Part shown: positions 29,869 to 38,239 of the stretch, piece after piece
Numbering within the stretch: position 1 is the first letter of the stretch
How the letters are laid out: the number at the start of each line of letters is the position of its first letter
Source of the DNA: Vibrio aestivus
GTDB lineage: Bacteria; Pseudomonadota; Gammaproteobacteria; Enterobacterales; Vibrionaceae
Length of the DNA: 38,950 bases
Assembly (NCBI GenBank): GCA_003263845.1
Contig: JYJN01000088.1
Coordinates: 1-38,950, forward strand
Direction: 5' to 3'
Position numbers and translations under genes: made by a program
Notes under the pieces: model-generated
Database searches by the model: none
What the model was told of the DNA's origin: nothing
What the model saw: only the letters and a program-made list of their open reading frames with translations

Positions 29869-30552
29869 CTACTTGAGTAATTTCCTCTCAGGAGCGCCAT
29901 CGATAGGGCGGTTCACAGAGATTTTACGGCCTTTTTTCAGTCCTACTTCGTAATCAGCAGTTAAGTTTTTCATGGCTTCTTTCAGTTGCTGCTTGAAGGT
30001 TTCGCGATCAATGTTCTTAAACTCTTTGTCGATGTAGTTATTGATTTTGTTGTTGGACTCATCGTCAGGAGTAATCGTTGGTAGTTTTTCGAGCGCGCCT
30101 TCTACCCAGCCAGAAACAAATGAGTTAACACGGCGAGTGACTTCTAACGAGCTAGTCCCCGAACCTGAGAAACTATTGCGGAACTGGCCAGTATGCTCAT
30201 TCATTTCTCGATAGATGATATCAAACGCAAAGGCTGCGAATATGGCACGATCAGCTTCCCCGATAAATTCAGCTCGCTTCAGGCCTTTGTGATTAAGAAG
30301 CACTGCCTCTACGCCAAACTTAGTGTTAATGCCACGAATAACACGCAAAAGTGTTGAGCTGATGTTCGCTGGAAGCAGGTGTGTCGACTGAGTTTTTCCC
30401 ATCTTAATGAACTCGATATCGTCCTTATCAAGACCATATTTGAGCATTAATCTGTGAGCCATTTTTATGGCATTTGCCGCTTCGTTAACGTTAGCGGAGT
30501 TACCGAGCTCTAAGCATTTGGCTATTTTTTTAAGGGCTTTCTTTTTATCCAT
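29869..30552 (-). CDS. DUF2786 family protein
   Basis: This 227-residue protein has an N-terminal DUF2786 domain (about 1-45): KKKALKKIAKCLELGNSANVNEAANAIKMAHRLMLKYGL, with regular helices. It is followed by a domain with FGVEAVLL, FIGEADRAIFAAFAFDIIYREM and a helical, lysine-rich C-terminus (VGLKKGRKISVN). Proteins of this family are of unknown function and are often found in phage and accessory DNA, though here the neighbours are core genes. ATG 30552 is preferred over two TTG codons just upstream; no strong ribosome binding site is visible for any. Confidence 0.8.
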   Translation of the reverse strand: MDKKKALKKIAKCLELGNSANVNEAANAIKMAHRLMLKYGLDKDDIEFIKMGKTQSTHLLPANISSTLLRVIRGINTKFGVEAVLLNHKGLKRAEFIGEADRAIFAAFAFDIIYREMNEHTGQFRNSFSGSGTSSLEVTRRVNSFVSGWVEGALEKLPTITPDDESNNKINNYIDKEFKNIDRETFKQQLKEAMKNLTADYEVGLKKGRKISVNRPIDGAPERKLLK

Positions 30553-30651
30553 CGACAACAAAATTGCACTGTAAATTTTCGAAGTCGGACATTTTAACGT
30601 TTTTAGTTACGAAGGGAAAGATTCAACGAATGAGAGGATGCAGAAAGAAGT

Positions 30652-30678
30652 AAAACGGTCAGCAATGCTGACCGTTTA
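30652..30678 (-). terminator. Terminator of the DUF3334 gene
   Basis: A perfect 11-bp stem AAACGGTCAGC / GCTGACCGTTT with a 3-base loop is followed on the minus strand by T residues. Confidence 0.88.
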
Positions 30679-30707
30679 CTGATGATTAAACTGAATTATT
30701 CTTCTAG

Positions 30708-31388
30708 TTAAATGCCTAGTTCATCCAATAAATCATCAGGATTCACTTGTGGCTCTGTAGATTTCTCTGGCTTCTTACTCATCGATTGTTGAGTTTGCTC
30801 CAAAATTGAATCTGGACACTCATCGTCTGCAACTTCAAACTCTTCCAATTGAATGAACTCAGTTTTGTCCATAGCCAATTCCAAGTAAAAGATGTTGTTG
30901 TTGGCGGTGGAGAAGGTGACTCGCCTTGCTTGAGGTCTGTCTAAGTTGGTATCAACCGAGAGTATGACCTGCTTGTTCAAAGAGAGCATTTTTGGTTGGT
31001 TTTGAGTGATGTTGGTTTGTAGCTCTTTTCGAATCTTGTTGGTGAAGTCACCGACAAGTTGGTTCATTAACTCACCCAACACATCACCAACTTCATCAGA
31101 TGTGTGCAGCACCGCCAACTCTTCCTCTGGCATACCCATATTGCGCATGTAGTTGGTATAGACTTCTAGTGCAGCTTTAGCAGTAAAGTTGATGACGACT
31201 AAACCAGAGAATCCACCATCGAACAGTACGAAGCACCCGAAGTCAGGTTTTAAACTTGTTTTGTTGATTTTCTGAACCATCGCGGAATAGTTAATAGGAG
31301 AGTCCGTTGCAGAAGTCAGCACTCCTGAAACTGATTGGCATAACTTTAATAGAATATCTTCCGTTGTAACTACTTTGTTTTTTTTCAT
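30708..31388 (-). CDS. DUF3334 protein with a CheC/CheX phosphatase-like motif
   Basis: This 226-residue protein resembles the Vibrio/Shewanella DUF3334 family. Residues 102-132 contain Asp102-x3-Glu106-x2-Asn109-x22-Pro132 (GDVLGELMNQLVG ... NQP), exactly the consensus [DS]x3Ex2Nx22P of CheC, CheX and FliY phosphatases, which dephosphorylate CheY. The flanking helix-strand pattern also fits, and the C-terminal 40 residues are acidic and probably disordered. ATG 31388 is chosen because MKKNKVVTTEDILL is a natural start; upstream in-frame non-ATG codons exist. A role as a response-regulator phosphatase is inference. The gene is monocistronic, with a terminator after it. Confidence 0.85.
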   Translation of the reverse strand: MKKNKVVTTEDILLKLCQSVSGVLTSATDSPINYSAMVQKINKTSLKPDFGCFVLFDGGFSGLVVINFTAKAALEVYTNYMRNMGMPEEELAVLHTSDEVGDVLGELMNQLVGDFTNKIRKELQTNITQNQPKMLSLNKQVILSVDTNLDRPQARRVTFSTANNNIFYLELAMDKTEFIQLEEFEVADDECPDSILEQTQQSMSKKPEKSTEPQVNPDDLLDELGI

Positions 31389-31865
31389 TATTGTTTTCAC
31401 TCTTGAATACGGCAAATCATTTGCACATAACTCTGTTAAGTCTGGACAAAAAACAGAGAAAAGAAAGTACTCCGGCTATTTTGGCACTGAGTTATTGTTT
31501 TGATCACCATTTAAATGTTGTAAAGTGACGAAACTCAAAGAATCGTTATACCCAAATTACCTCATGGTGCTAGATTCAGCGAGATTTGCATGGTTTGCAG
31601 ACGAGGCAACGATTTGAAAATCTAGTGGTTCTAAATTGAAAATCGTTAACAAAGTATGTGAGCCATGCAAACTCGCCCTTTGGGAGCGAGTCACTGATTC
31701 CATTTCTGTGTCAAATGACTTGGAAATAACCAGTTATTCCACTGCGTCTTTTTCCTTGAACTGGGACCAGTGACTTCGCTCTGAATTCAGTACCTTGAAG
31801 TCATTTGGGTATATATAACAATTACCCATAGCTGATTGGATCAGCGTAGTAGGGGCAGGAAGCAA
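31389..31865. other. Intergenic region between the DUF3334 gene and ydiJ
   Basis: The 477 bases hold the divergent promoters of the two genes and the MITE-like element at 31547-31813. The element ends only about 50 bases before the ydiJ start codon, so it may carry or displace the ydiJ promoter. I see no gene here. Confidence 0.7.
31547..31813. mobile_element. MITE-like element with imperfect terminal inverted repeats
   Basis: The 267-base element begins TATACCCAAATTACCTCA and ends with the imperfect reverse complement of TATACCCAAATGACTTCAAG; similarity of the ends continues for about 38 bases. Inside are further inverted repeats: CGAG-TTTGCATGG near 31590 and again inverted near 31677, GAGCGAGTCACTG with CAGTGACTTCGCTC, and a near-perfect GGAAATAAC-CA-GTTATTCC hairpin. 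It has no coding capacity. Similar intergenic elements with a TATACCCAAATGACTTCAAG end are, as I remember them, widespread in Vibrio genomes. Confidence 0.7.
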
Positions 31866-34800
31866 ATGTTACCAAGACTTCAATCTCAATCCGATGTCGA
31901 TCCATTGGTGCTGCGTTTTTTAGAGCAATTGAAAGAAACCAGCTACAGTGGAGATATAGAAGCTACATATTCAAGCCGACTTGCGGTCGCCACCGATAAT
32001 AGTGTTTACCAGCAGTTACCTCAGGCGGTTGTCCATCCTAAAAACACCTCCGATGTTCAAATCATTGCGAGTCTTGGCGCTCAAGAAGAGTTTGCCGACA
32101 TTACTTTTTCTCCTCGCGGTGGTGGTACCGGAACGAACGGTCAATCCTTAACTAAGGGTATCGTGGTCGATCTCTCTCGGCATATGAACAATGTATTGGA
32201 GATAAATGCCGAAGAAGGTTGGGTGCGCGTTCAAACGGGTCTGATTAAAGATCAACTTAATGATGCAGTAAGGCCGCATGGTTTCTTCTTCTCTCCAGAT
32301 TTGTCTACCAGTAACCGAGCAACGGTAGGTGGCATGATCAATACCGATGCATCCGGACAGGGCTCATTGAAATACGGTAAGACTTCTGACCATGTATTGT
32401 CGTTGCAAGCGGTATTCGCTGATGGTTCGGTTTATGAGTCGGATAAATCATTGGGTGGACCAGAGTCTGATACTTTTGCCGCTCAAGCGTTTGCCATCAC
32501 TGAAAAAGTCTGTCGTGAGAAACGTCAGCAAATCGTTGATAAGTTCCCACCACTCAACCGCTTTTTGACCGGTTACGATTTGAAGAATGCACTGGATGAA
32601 GTATCAGATGAGTTCGATTTAACTCGAGTGCTTTGCGGTGCAGAGGGTTCTCTAGCATTTATCACCGAAGCGAAGCTTAATCTAACTCCGATTCCAAAGG
32701 CACGAACTCTCGTCAACGTAAAATACAATAGCTTCGACGCAGCGTTGAGAAATGCCCCGTTCATGGTTGAAGCCAAAGCGCTATCGGTTGAAACAATCGA
32801 CTCAAAAGTCCTAAATTTGGCGAAGCAAGACATTGTTTGGCATACGGTTAGCGACTTACTCGAAGATGTACCTAACAAAGAGATGCTCGGCATCAATATG
32901 GTTGAGTATGCGGGACAAGATGAAAGCGAAGTTGAGGCCCAAGTAGCAGAGCTTACTAAGCAATTAGATGCGATGATTGCAGCGGGCGAAGGTGGCTTGA
33001 TTGGTTATCAAGTGTGTAATGATTTGGCGGGAATCGGCCGAATTTATAACATGCGTAAGAAAGCCGTAGGCTTATTGGGCGCAGCAAAAGGTGCAGCGAA
33101 GCCTGTTGCGTTTGCTGAGGATACCTGTGTACCGCCCGAGAACCTTGCTGACTTTATCGCTGAGTTCCGAGATCTACTTGACGAGAAACAGCTTAACTAC
33201 GGTATGTTTGGTCACGTTGATGCTGGTGTACTTCACGTTCGTCCAGCTCTAGATTTATGTGATCCTGAGCAAGAAGCATTGATGCATCAAATCTCCGATG
33301 AAGTTGTGAAGCTGGTGGCAAAATATGGCGGCTTGATGTGGGGTGAACACGGAAAAGGTTTCCGCTCTGAATACGGGCCGGAGTTCTTTGGGAAAGAGCT
33401 GTTTACCGAACTTAGACGCGTTAAATCTGCCTTCGACCCTCTTAATAAGATGAACCCAGGTAAGATCTGTACGCCGCTTGAGAGTACTGATGAGCTTGTG
33501 AAGGTCACCGATACTAAACGTGGCTACTATGATAGGCAGATCGACATAACCGTCCGTGACAGCTTCAAACAGGCAATGGAATGTAACGGTAACGGCTTGT
33601 GCTTCAACTACGATACCTCTTCGCCAATGTGTCCTTCAATGAAAGTAACTGCGGACCGCCGTCATTCTCCGAAAGGCCGTGCAGGTTTAGTTCGCGAATG
33701 GTTACGACAACTGACTGAGCAAGGTGTCGATATTCTCGATATCGAACAGAAGTCTTTAAATGGAACCTCGCCTGTTAAGACGATGATTGACCGTGTTCGA
33801 AATACGATCAATAAGCGCCATGAGTACGATTTCTCTCATGAAGTTTACGAGGCTATGAATGGCTGTTTAGCATGTAAGGCTTGTGCCAGTCAGTGTCCAA
33901 TAAAAGTGGACGTTCCTAGCTTCCGCTCACGCTTCTTGAATCTTTACTACACGCGTTATCAAAGACCAGCAAAAGATTACTTGGTTGCCAATATCGAGAG
34001 CATGCTTCCGTTAATGGCGAAAGCGCCTAGCGCGATCAACCTTGTGCTGAAGCAAGGTTGGGTTCAATCGGCAACGGCGAAAACCATTGGCTATGTGGAC
34101 GCACCGCTGTTGTCATCGCCGACACTAGCAAACCGAACCAAAGGGATTGATAGCTTTGATATGCAGCGTTTAGTTGCATTATCAAAAGAGGAAAAAGACA
34201 ATCATATTCTGATTGTTCAAGATCCATTCACTAGCTACTACGAAGCTCAGGTTATCGAGGATTTTGTTGATTTAGCTCGTAAACTTGGCCAAACGCCAGT
34301 CATTTTACCGTTCAAGCCAAATGGTAAGGCTCAGCACATCAAAGGTTTCTTGTCGCAGTTCGCCAAAACAGCACAAAGCACCGCAGGGTTTCTTTCTCAA
34401 GTCGCCGATTTGGGTATTCCAATGGTGGGTGTCGATCCTGCTCTTGTCTTATGTTACCGCGATGAATACCAAGAGATTCTTGGCAAAGAGCGTGGTGACT
34501 TTGACGTTCTAACCGTTCATGAGTGGTTACTGCCGAAACTGGAGAGTGTCGAGGTATCATCAACGAGCAGAGAAGAGAAGCCTTGGTACCTAATGGCTCA
34601 CTGTACGGAAAAAACCAAGCTACCTAATGCAGAGAAAGAGTGGGGGGCGATATTCTCTCACTTTGGTGCCACACTAAATACAGTGCCTGTTGGCTGTTGT
34701 GGTATGGCAGGAACCTTTGGTCACGAAGTCGATAAACTTCAAATGTCGAAAGACATTTATGGTTTGAGTTGGAAGCCGAATCTAGAGCGGTTGCCAAAAG

Positions 34801-34901
34801 AGCGATGCTTGATAACAGGCTATTCTTGCCGAAGTCAGGTTAAACGATTTGAAGGTGTTAGTCCGATACATCCTCTTCAAGCATTACTGCAAATCGTTTA
34901 G
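31866..34901 (+). CDS. ydiJ: YdiJ-type FAD-linked oxidase / Fe-S protein (D-2-hydroxyglutarate dehydrogenase family)
   Basis: This 1011-residue protein aligns along its whole length with E. coli YdiJ. The N-terminal FAD-binding domain has PRGGGTGTNGQ (near residue 85) and STSNRATVGGMINTDASG. The FAD oxidase C-terminal domain includes FGHVDAGVLHVRPALD. A Fe-S segment has CNGNGLCFN (near 572) with MCPS, and GCLACKACASQCP (near 665) binds a 4Fe-4S cluster. A CCG-type segment, GCCGMAGTFGHE, lies near 942. The E. coli protein has been linked to oxidation of D-2-hydroxyglutarate with electrons passed on; I treat this as likely but family-based. ATG 31866 has CAGGA upstream. No break is present. Confidence 0.92.
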   Translation: MLPRLQSQSDVDPLVLRFLEQLKETSYSGDIEATYSSRLAVATDNSVYQQLPQAVVHPKNTSDVQIIASLGAQEEFADITFSPRGGGTGTNGQSLTKGIVVDLSRHMNNVLEINAEEGWVRVQTGLIKDQLNDAVRPHGFFFSPDLSTSNRATVGGMINTDASGQGSLKYGKTSDHVLSLQAVFADGSVYESDKSLGGPESDTFAAQAFAITEKVCREKRQQIVDKFPPLNRFLTGYDLKNALDEVSDEFDLTRVLCGAEGSLAFITEAKLNLTPIPKARTLVNVKYNSFDAALRNAPFMVEAKALSVETIDSKVLNLAKQDIVWHTVSDLLEDVPNKEMLGINMVEYAGQDESEVEAQVAELTKQLDAMIAAGEGGLIGYQVCNDLAGIGRIYNMRKKAVGLLGAAKGAAKPVAFAEDTCVPPENLADFIAEFRDLLDEKQLNYGMFGHVDAGVLHVRPALDLCDPEQEALMHQISDEVVKLVAKYGGLMWGEHGKGFRSEYGPEFFGKELFTELRRVKSAFDPLNKMNPGKICTPLESTDELVKVTDTKRGYYDRQIDITVRDSFKQAMECNGNGLCFNYDTSSPMCPSMKVTADRRHSPKGRAGLVREWLRQLTEQGVDILDIEQKSLNGTSPVKTMIDRVRNTINKRHEYDFSHEVYEAMNGCLACKACASQCPIKVDVPSFRSRFLNLYYTRYQRPAKDYLVANIESMLPLMAKAPSAINLVLKQGWVQSATAKTIGYVDAPLLSSPTLANRTKGIDSFDMQRLVALSKEEKDNHILIVQDPFTSYYEAQVIEDFVDLARKLGQTPVILPFKPNGKAQHIKGFLSQFAKTAQSTAGFLSQVADLGIPMVGVDPALVLCYRDEYQEILGKERGDFDVLTVHEWLLPKLESVEVSSTSREEKPWYLMAHCTEKTKLPNAEKEWGAIFSHFGATLNTVPVGCCGMAGTFGHEVDKLQMSKDIYGLSWKPNLERLPKERCLITGYSCRSQVKRFEGVSPIHPLQALLQIV

Positions 34902-34934
34902 CAAGGTCGCTTGGTAATGAGTACCTTTTAAGTC

Positions 34935-34962
34935 AAACCCAGCGTTATCGTTGGGTTTTTTA
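34935..34962 (+). terminator. Terminator of ydiJ
   Basis: AAACCCAGCG / CGTTGGGTTT (one G-T pair) with a TTAT loop is followed by T residues. It lies before the methyltransferase gene, so that gene may depend on its own promoter or on read-through. Confidence 0.85.
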
Positions 34963-34987
34963 ATTTAACCACCTCAAGAGAAAGCAG

Positions 34988-35449
34988 ATGAGCAAGTTAG
35001 AACTTAAAGTACCGCCAGTCGCGCTGTTTCTAATATTCGTTGTTGTCATGCACCGACTCTCCAGAATGTTTCCTGTGGCAAATGTTGATCTACCTTTCGC
35101 GGCAGTTGTTGCCTTCGTGTGTTTTGTGGTGTCAGGAGTGATCGGTCTCGCTGGTGTTTGGGAGTTTCGCCGCGCTAAGACAACAGTTAATCCCACCAAA
35201 CCCGAGAATGCTTCATCAGTTGTAGACACCGGTGTTTTCGCGTATACACGAAACCCTATGTATGTCGCTCTGCTAATACTTCTGATTGGTTTGGGATACT
35301 GGCTTGAGAACTGGGCGAGTCTGTTGTGCCCAGTATTATTCGTTCTCTACATGAACAGGTTCCAGATCCAGCCCGAAGAGCGAGCACTGGAGGCTTTGTT
35401 TAGGGAAGATTATCTCCTCTATAAACAACGCGTCCGACGTTGGATTTGA
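34988..35449 (+). CDS. Isoprenylcysteine carboxyl methyltransferase-like membrane methyltransferase
   Basis: This 153-residue integral membrane protein has three to four predicted helices (FLIFVVVMHRL; VVAFVCFVVSGVIGLAGV; VALLILLIGLGYWL). Its SAM-binding part has TGVFAYTRNPMYVALLI and ends RFQIQPEERALEALFREDYLLYKQRVRRW, the typical ICMT/PEMT C-terminal signature with the conserved acidic and basic residues. The substrate is unknown; bacterial members act on lipids or small molecules rather than prenylated proteins. AGAGAAAG precedes the ATG. It lies 86 bases after ydiJ. Confidence 0.88.
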   Translation: MSKLELKVPPVALFLIFVVVMHRLSRMFPVANVDLPFAAVVAFVCFVVSGVIGLAGVWEFRRAKTTVNPTKPENASSVVDTGVFAYTRNPMYVALLILLIGLGYWLENWASLLCPVLFVLYMNRFQIQPEERALEALFREDYLLYKQRVRRWI

Positions 35450-35578
35450 AACCTAACTTTGTGCAATCTAATATTTTGGGTGAATCGCATTTTTCTATAA
35501 AATTCAATAGATTCTTAGATGTAATATTCACGTTACAGTATTCTAGTGTCGGATTATAAATATAAGGAATGTAAAAAC

Positions 35579-37303
35579 ATGAATCCTATCCGGCTTAGTT
35601 TATTAGCGTTAAGTGTTACAACGTTCTCTACTATCTCTATGGCGGATCCACAAGCGCGTATTATAGGTGGAACGACGTCTGACCAAAGTGATTGGCATAT
35701 ATGACGGCTTTGGTCGCTAAAGATCAAGATGCTACAGTGGCCAGTTTTGTGGCGCTAGCTTGATCAATGAGCACTATGTACTAACTGCGGCGCATTGTGT
35801 CGAGGGGTTATCTAGATATCACTTTGACGTTGTAGTGGGAATTCATGATTTATCGAAAGAAGCAAGTCAAGGTACGCGAGTAGCTGTCAAGAAAATTCAT
35901 ATTCATGAGTGGTACGCCTCTGGCCGCCCTCTTGATAATGATATAGCAGTATTGGAGCTTGAAAGAGCGATTCCGACCAGTGAAGTTCCCCGGTCGAGAT
36001 TGCAAGTAGTTCTACTAGAGGTGCAACTATAGACGGTGCTCAGGTAACGGTCGCTGGTTGGGGCACGACGGTGCCAACTGGCACAGCTGTTGTACCTGAG
36101 CAGCTACAGGAACTCAATGTTAATTTAATAAACCAACAAGTCTGCTCAGACACATACTCTTATGCAGAATTTGATTATTCTCTTCCCTATGTTGACTCGA
36201 ACGTAGATAGTGGCTTTTTTTGTTCTGGCGTTGAATCTACAGGTTTTGATTCATGTCGCGGAGATAGCGGAGGTCCCTTAATCGTCAGTGGGACTGGTGT
36301 TCAGTTAGGCATTGTAAGCTGGGGCGCAAACGAATGTGGAGCCGAGGGAACTTACGGTGTTTATACAAATTTGAGCTACTATTCTGATTGGATTAAGTAC
36401 AGGACATCTTTAGGTTATTCATACCAAGAGTATAAAAGCGTTCAGCCTCTCGGAGCACAATATCACGATTTTGTTTACACGAATTATTCGGATCAAAATA
36501 TTGATTTTTCGTATGCATCTCCTATCTTGCAAGGAAGTGATGTTGATGCGTCTATAATAAGTGACGAGTGTAGTGATAGAGGTATATTAGGCCCTGGCCA
36601 ATCGTGTGCCATAAGCATCTCTTACAATAATGGTGAATACGGCTCTAAGCTATATGGTCTGTACTTAAGTTATACTCTAGGTGGGACTACCTCAAATATC
36701 GTAAGTTATTTAGAGTTTGAGGTAGCAACCACAGCTAACTCTTTGTTAGAAAGTTCTATTCCATGGCTAAATACAGGTGTCTATAGTAACGAATATCAAT
36801 GGACCGCCATTAATAATGGTATACGTGCCGCGTCGGTTGGAGATACGCAGGAATCGACAGTTTTTATTGATGGAATCCCTCCAAGTCAAATCTCTTTTGA
36901 TATCATTCTTTCTACGGAACTGTACCGGGGTCTATTGTATATTTACGCTAATGGAGAGTTTGTCGATGCATTATCTGGAGAAGGAGAGTTTAATGTACAG
37001 AATCTTTCGTTGCCTCTAGGATCAAATCGTATCAAGCTTACCTATAGAAATAGTGGTAGCTCAGCTGCTGGTAACGATTCAGTACAGGTAATTAATATGC
37101 GAAGTGACAGTTCTACTACGGTAAGCAATACTCCTGGTAGCGATTCAGATGGAGATTCCTCTACTTTGAGCCCTTCTGGAGCACCAGACAGTGGTGATTC
37201 CTCTACTTCGAGCCCTTCTGGTTCATCGGAAAGCGGCGGTTCACTAGGTTGGCTTACATTGGCCCTATTCGGTTTACTGCCTTTAAGAAAAAGAATTCAA
37301 TAG
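35579..37303 (+). CDS. Secreted trypsin-like serine protease with GlyGly-CTERM anchor, VesB-like (three apparent frameshifts)
   Basis: A signal peptide (cleaved after SMA, residue 22) is followed by the zymogen activation site AR|IIGG (Arg27-Ile28) and an S1 peptidase domain with LTAAHC (His), LDNDIAVLEL (Asp) and CRGDSGGPL (Ser). A beta-rich region follows (from about 300), then a Ser-rich 14-residue tandem linker and a GlyGly-CTERM: GGSLGWLTLALFGLLPLRKR, with a hydrophobic helix and basic end. This fits the V. cholerae VesA/B/C type, secreted by the type II system and processed by rhombosortase. Restored length is 575. Single missing bases near 35695 (DWPYMTALV expected), 35738 (TVGQFCGAS expected) and 35990 (VPPVEIASS expected) break the frame. 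Confidence 0.92.
37151..37234 (+). repeat. Two tandem 42-base units encoding the protease linker
   Basis: Two adjacent 42-base copies encode GDSSTLSPSGAPDS and GDSSTSSPSGSSES, a flexible spacer between the folded part and the GlyGly-CTERM helix. Confidence 0.9.
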
Positions 37304-37310
37304 CTAAATA

Positions 37311-37336
37311 AAAAGCCGCTCAATCGAGCGGCTTCT
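37311..37336. terminator. Terminator between the protease gene and the DUF3581 gene
   Basis: AAGCCGCTC / GAGCGGCTT with a 4-base loop has A/T flanks on both sides and sits between convergent genes. Confidence 0.9.
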
Positions 37337-37359
37337 TTAGATTTCATGTTTGTTCTATT

Positions 37360-38085
37360 TTACGCAGCAGCTGCGAACTTCTCTAAGAACATATCTTTAC
37401 GCTCATTGAAGCGGTTCACTAGATCGTCGACTGACGCTTGGTCATAAGGTTTTAGGCCACTGGCAACCATGCGCTTCACACCTTTACCTACCACTTCGTC
37501 ACCTTCTTTGAATGCGAAGTTTAGTGTTACTAAGCCGCGTTTACCTTCAACGTCGAATGTTGCTCCGGTAAATTCAACTTCAGGATGAGTCAGATCTAGG
37601 CGGTCAAATTCAACTTCCATGCTTTCATAGATAACTAATGGGCGTTGGCAGTTGATCATCATCTGTTGCTCTTCCATAAGAGGAACCATGATGTGTGGAA
37701 AGTTCATGCCAGAGAATTGAACGTAGTTTGTCACTACGTGTTCGATGAAGTCAGCGTTATGGCTCATTTCGCCTTCACGTGACATATGCAGGTATTCTTT
37801 TCCTTTCTCATCGACCAATGCGCTCTCTTTTTCACACTTATTCTCAATGCTCAGTGCAATACCATCATTCACCATACCGGAGAAATCAAAACGCATTTTC
37901 TGGCTGATGCCTTCTTTTTGAAGGAGCACGGCGAAAAGTAAGTCGCCAGGTACACAGAAACGTTTGTTGTCTTCATCGTGAATTGGGTTGAAGTCGCCAG
38001 CAACTTTTTTAGCAAAGTGGCTTGCTTGTTCACGGGTAAATTGGAACTGATTATCTTGATTTGAGAAATAAGGTGTTAAAAACAT
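37360..38085 (-). CDS. DUF3581 family protein, probable hot-dog fold
   Basis: This 241-residue cytoplasmic protein begins MFLTPYFSNQDNQFQF. Residues about 28-50 read KVAGDFNPIHDEDNKRF, followed by VPGDLLFAVLL. The A-G-D-x-N-P-I-H part matches the catalytic loop of (R)-specific enoyl-CoA hydratases (MaoC-like hot-dog fold), which use that Asp and His. The family is otherwise of unknown function. The motif is visible; enzyme activity is inference. It is complete, with no signal peptide, and monocistronic between terminators. Confidence 0.83.
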   Translation of the reverse strand: MFLTPYFSNQDNQFQFTREQASHFAKKVAGDFNPIHDEDNKRFCVPGDLLFAVLLQKEGISQKMRFDFSGMVNDGIALSIENKCEKESALVDEKGKEYLHMSREGEMSHNADFIEHVVTNYVQFSGMNFPHIMVPLMEEQQMMINCQRPLVIYESMEVEFDRLDLTHPEVEFTGATFDVEGKRGLVTLNFAFKEGDEVVGKGVKRMVASGLKPYDQASVDDLVNRFNERKDMFLEKFAAAA

Positions 38086-38179
38086 AATTTACGCTATCTA
38101 GCCAAAACTGCGTCGAATTATATATGAGAATCTAGTTTCAATGGTCCATCCAGTGTTACTGTTTGTAAAATAGAGTAAA

Positions 38180-38208
38180 AACGCCTGCAGCAGCGTGCTA
38201 CAGGCGTA
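38180..38208 (-). terminator. Terminator of hutH
   Basis: ACGCCTG / CAGGCGT flank a short pairing loop and are followed on the minus strand by five T. Confidence 0.85.
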
Positions 38209-38239
38209 TTGAGATCAATTGATAGAGCAAAACTAAGCG

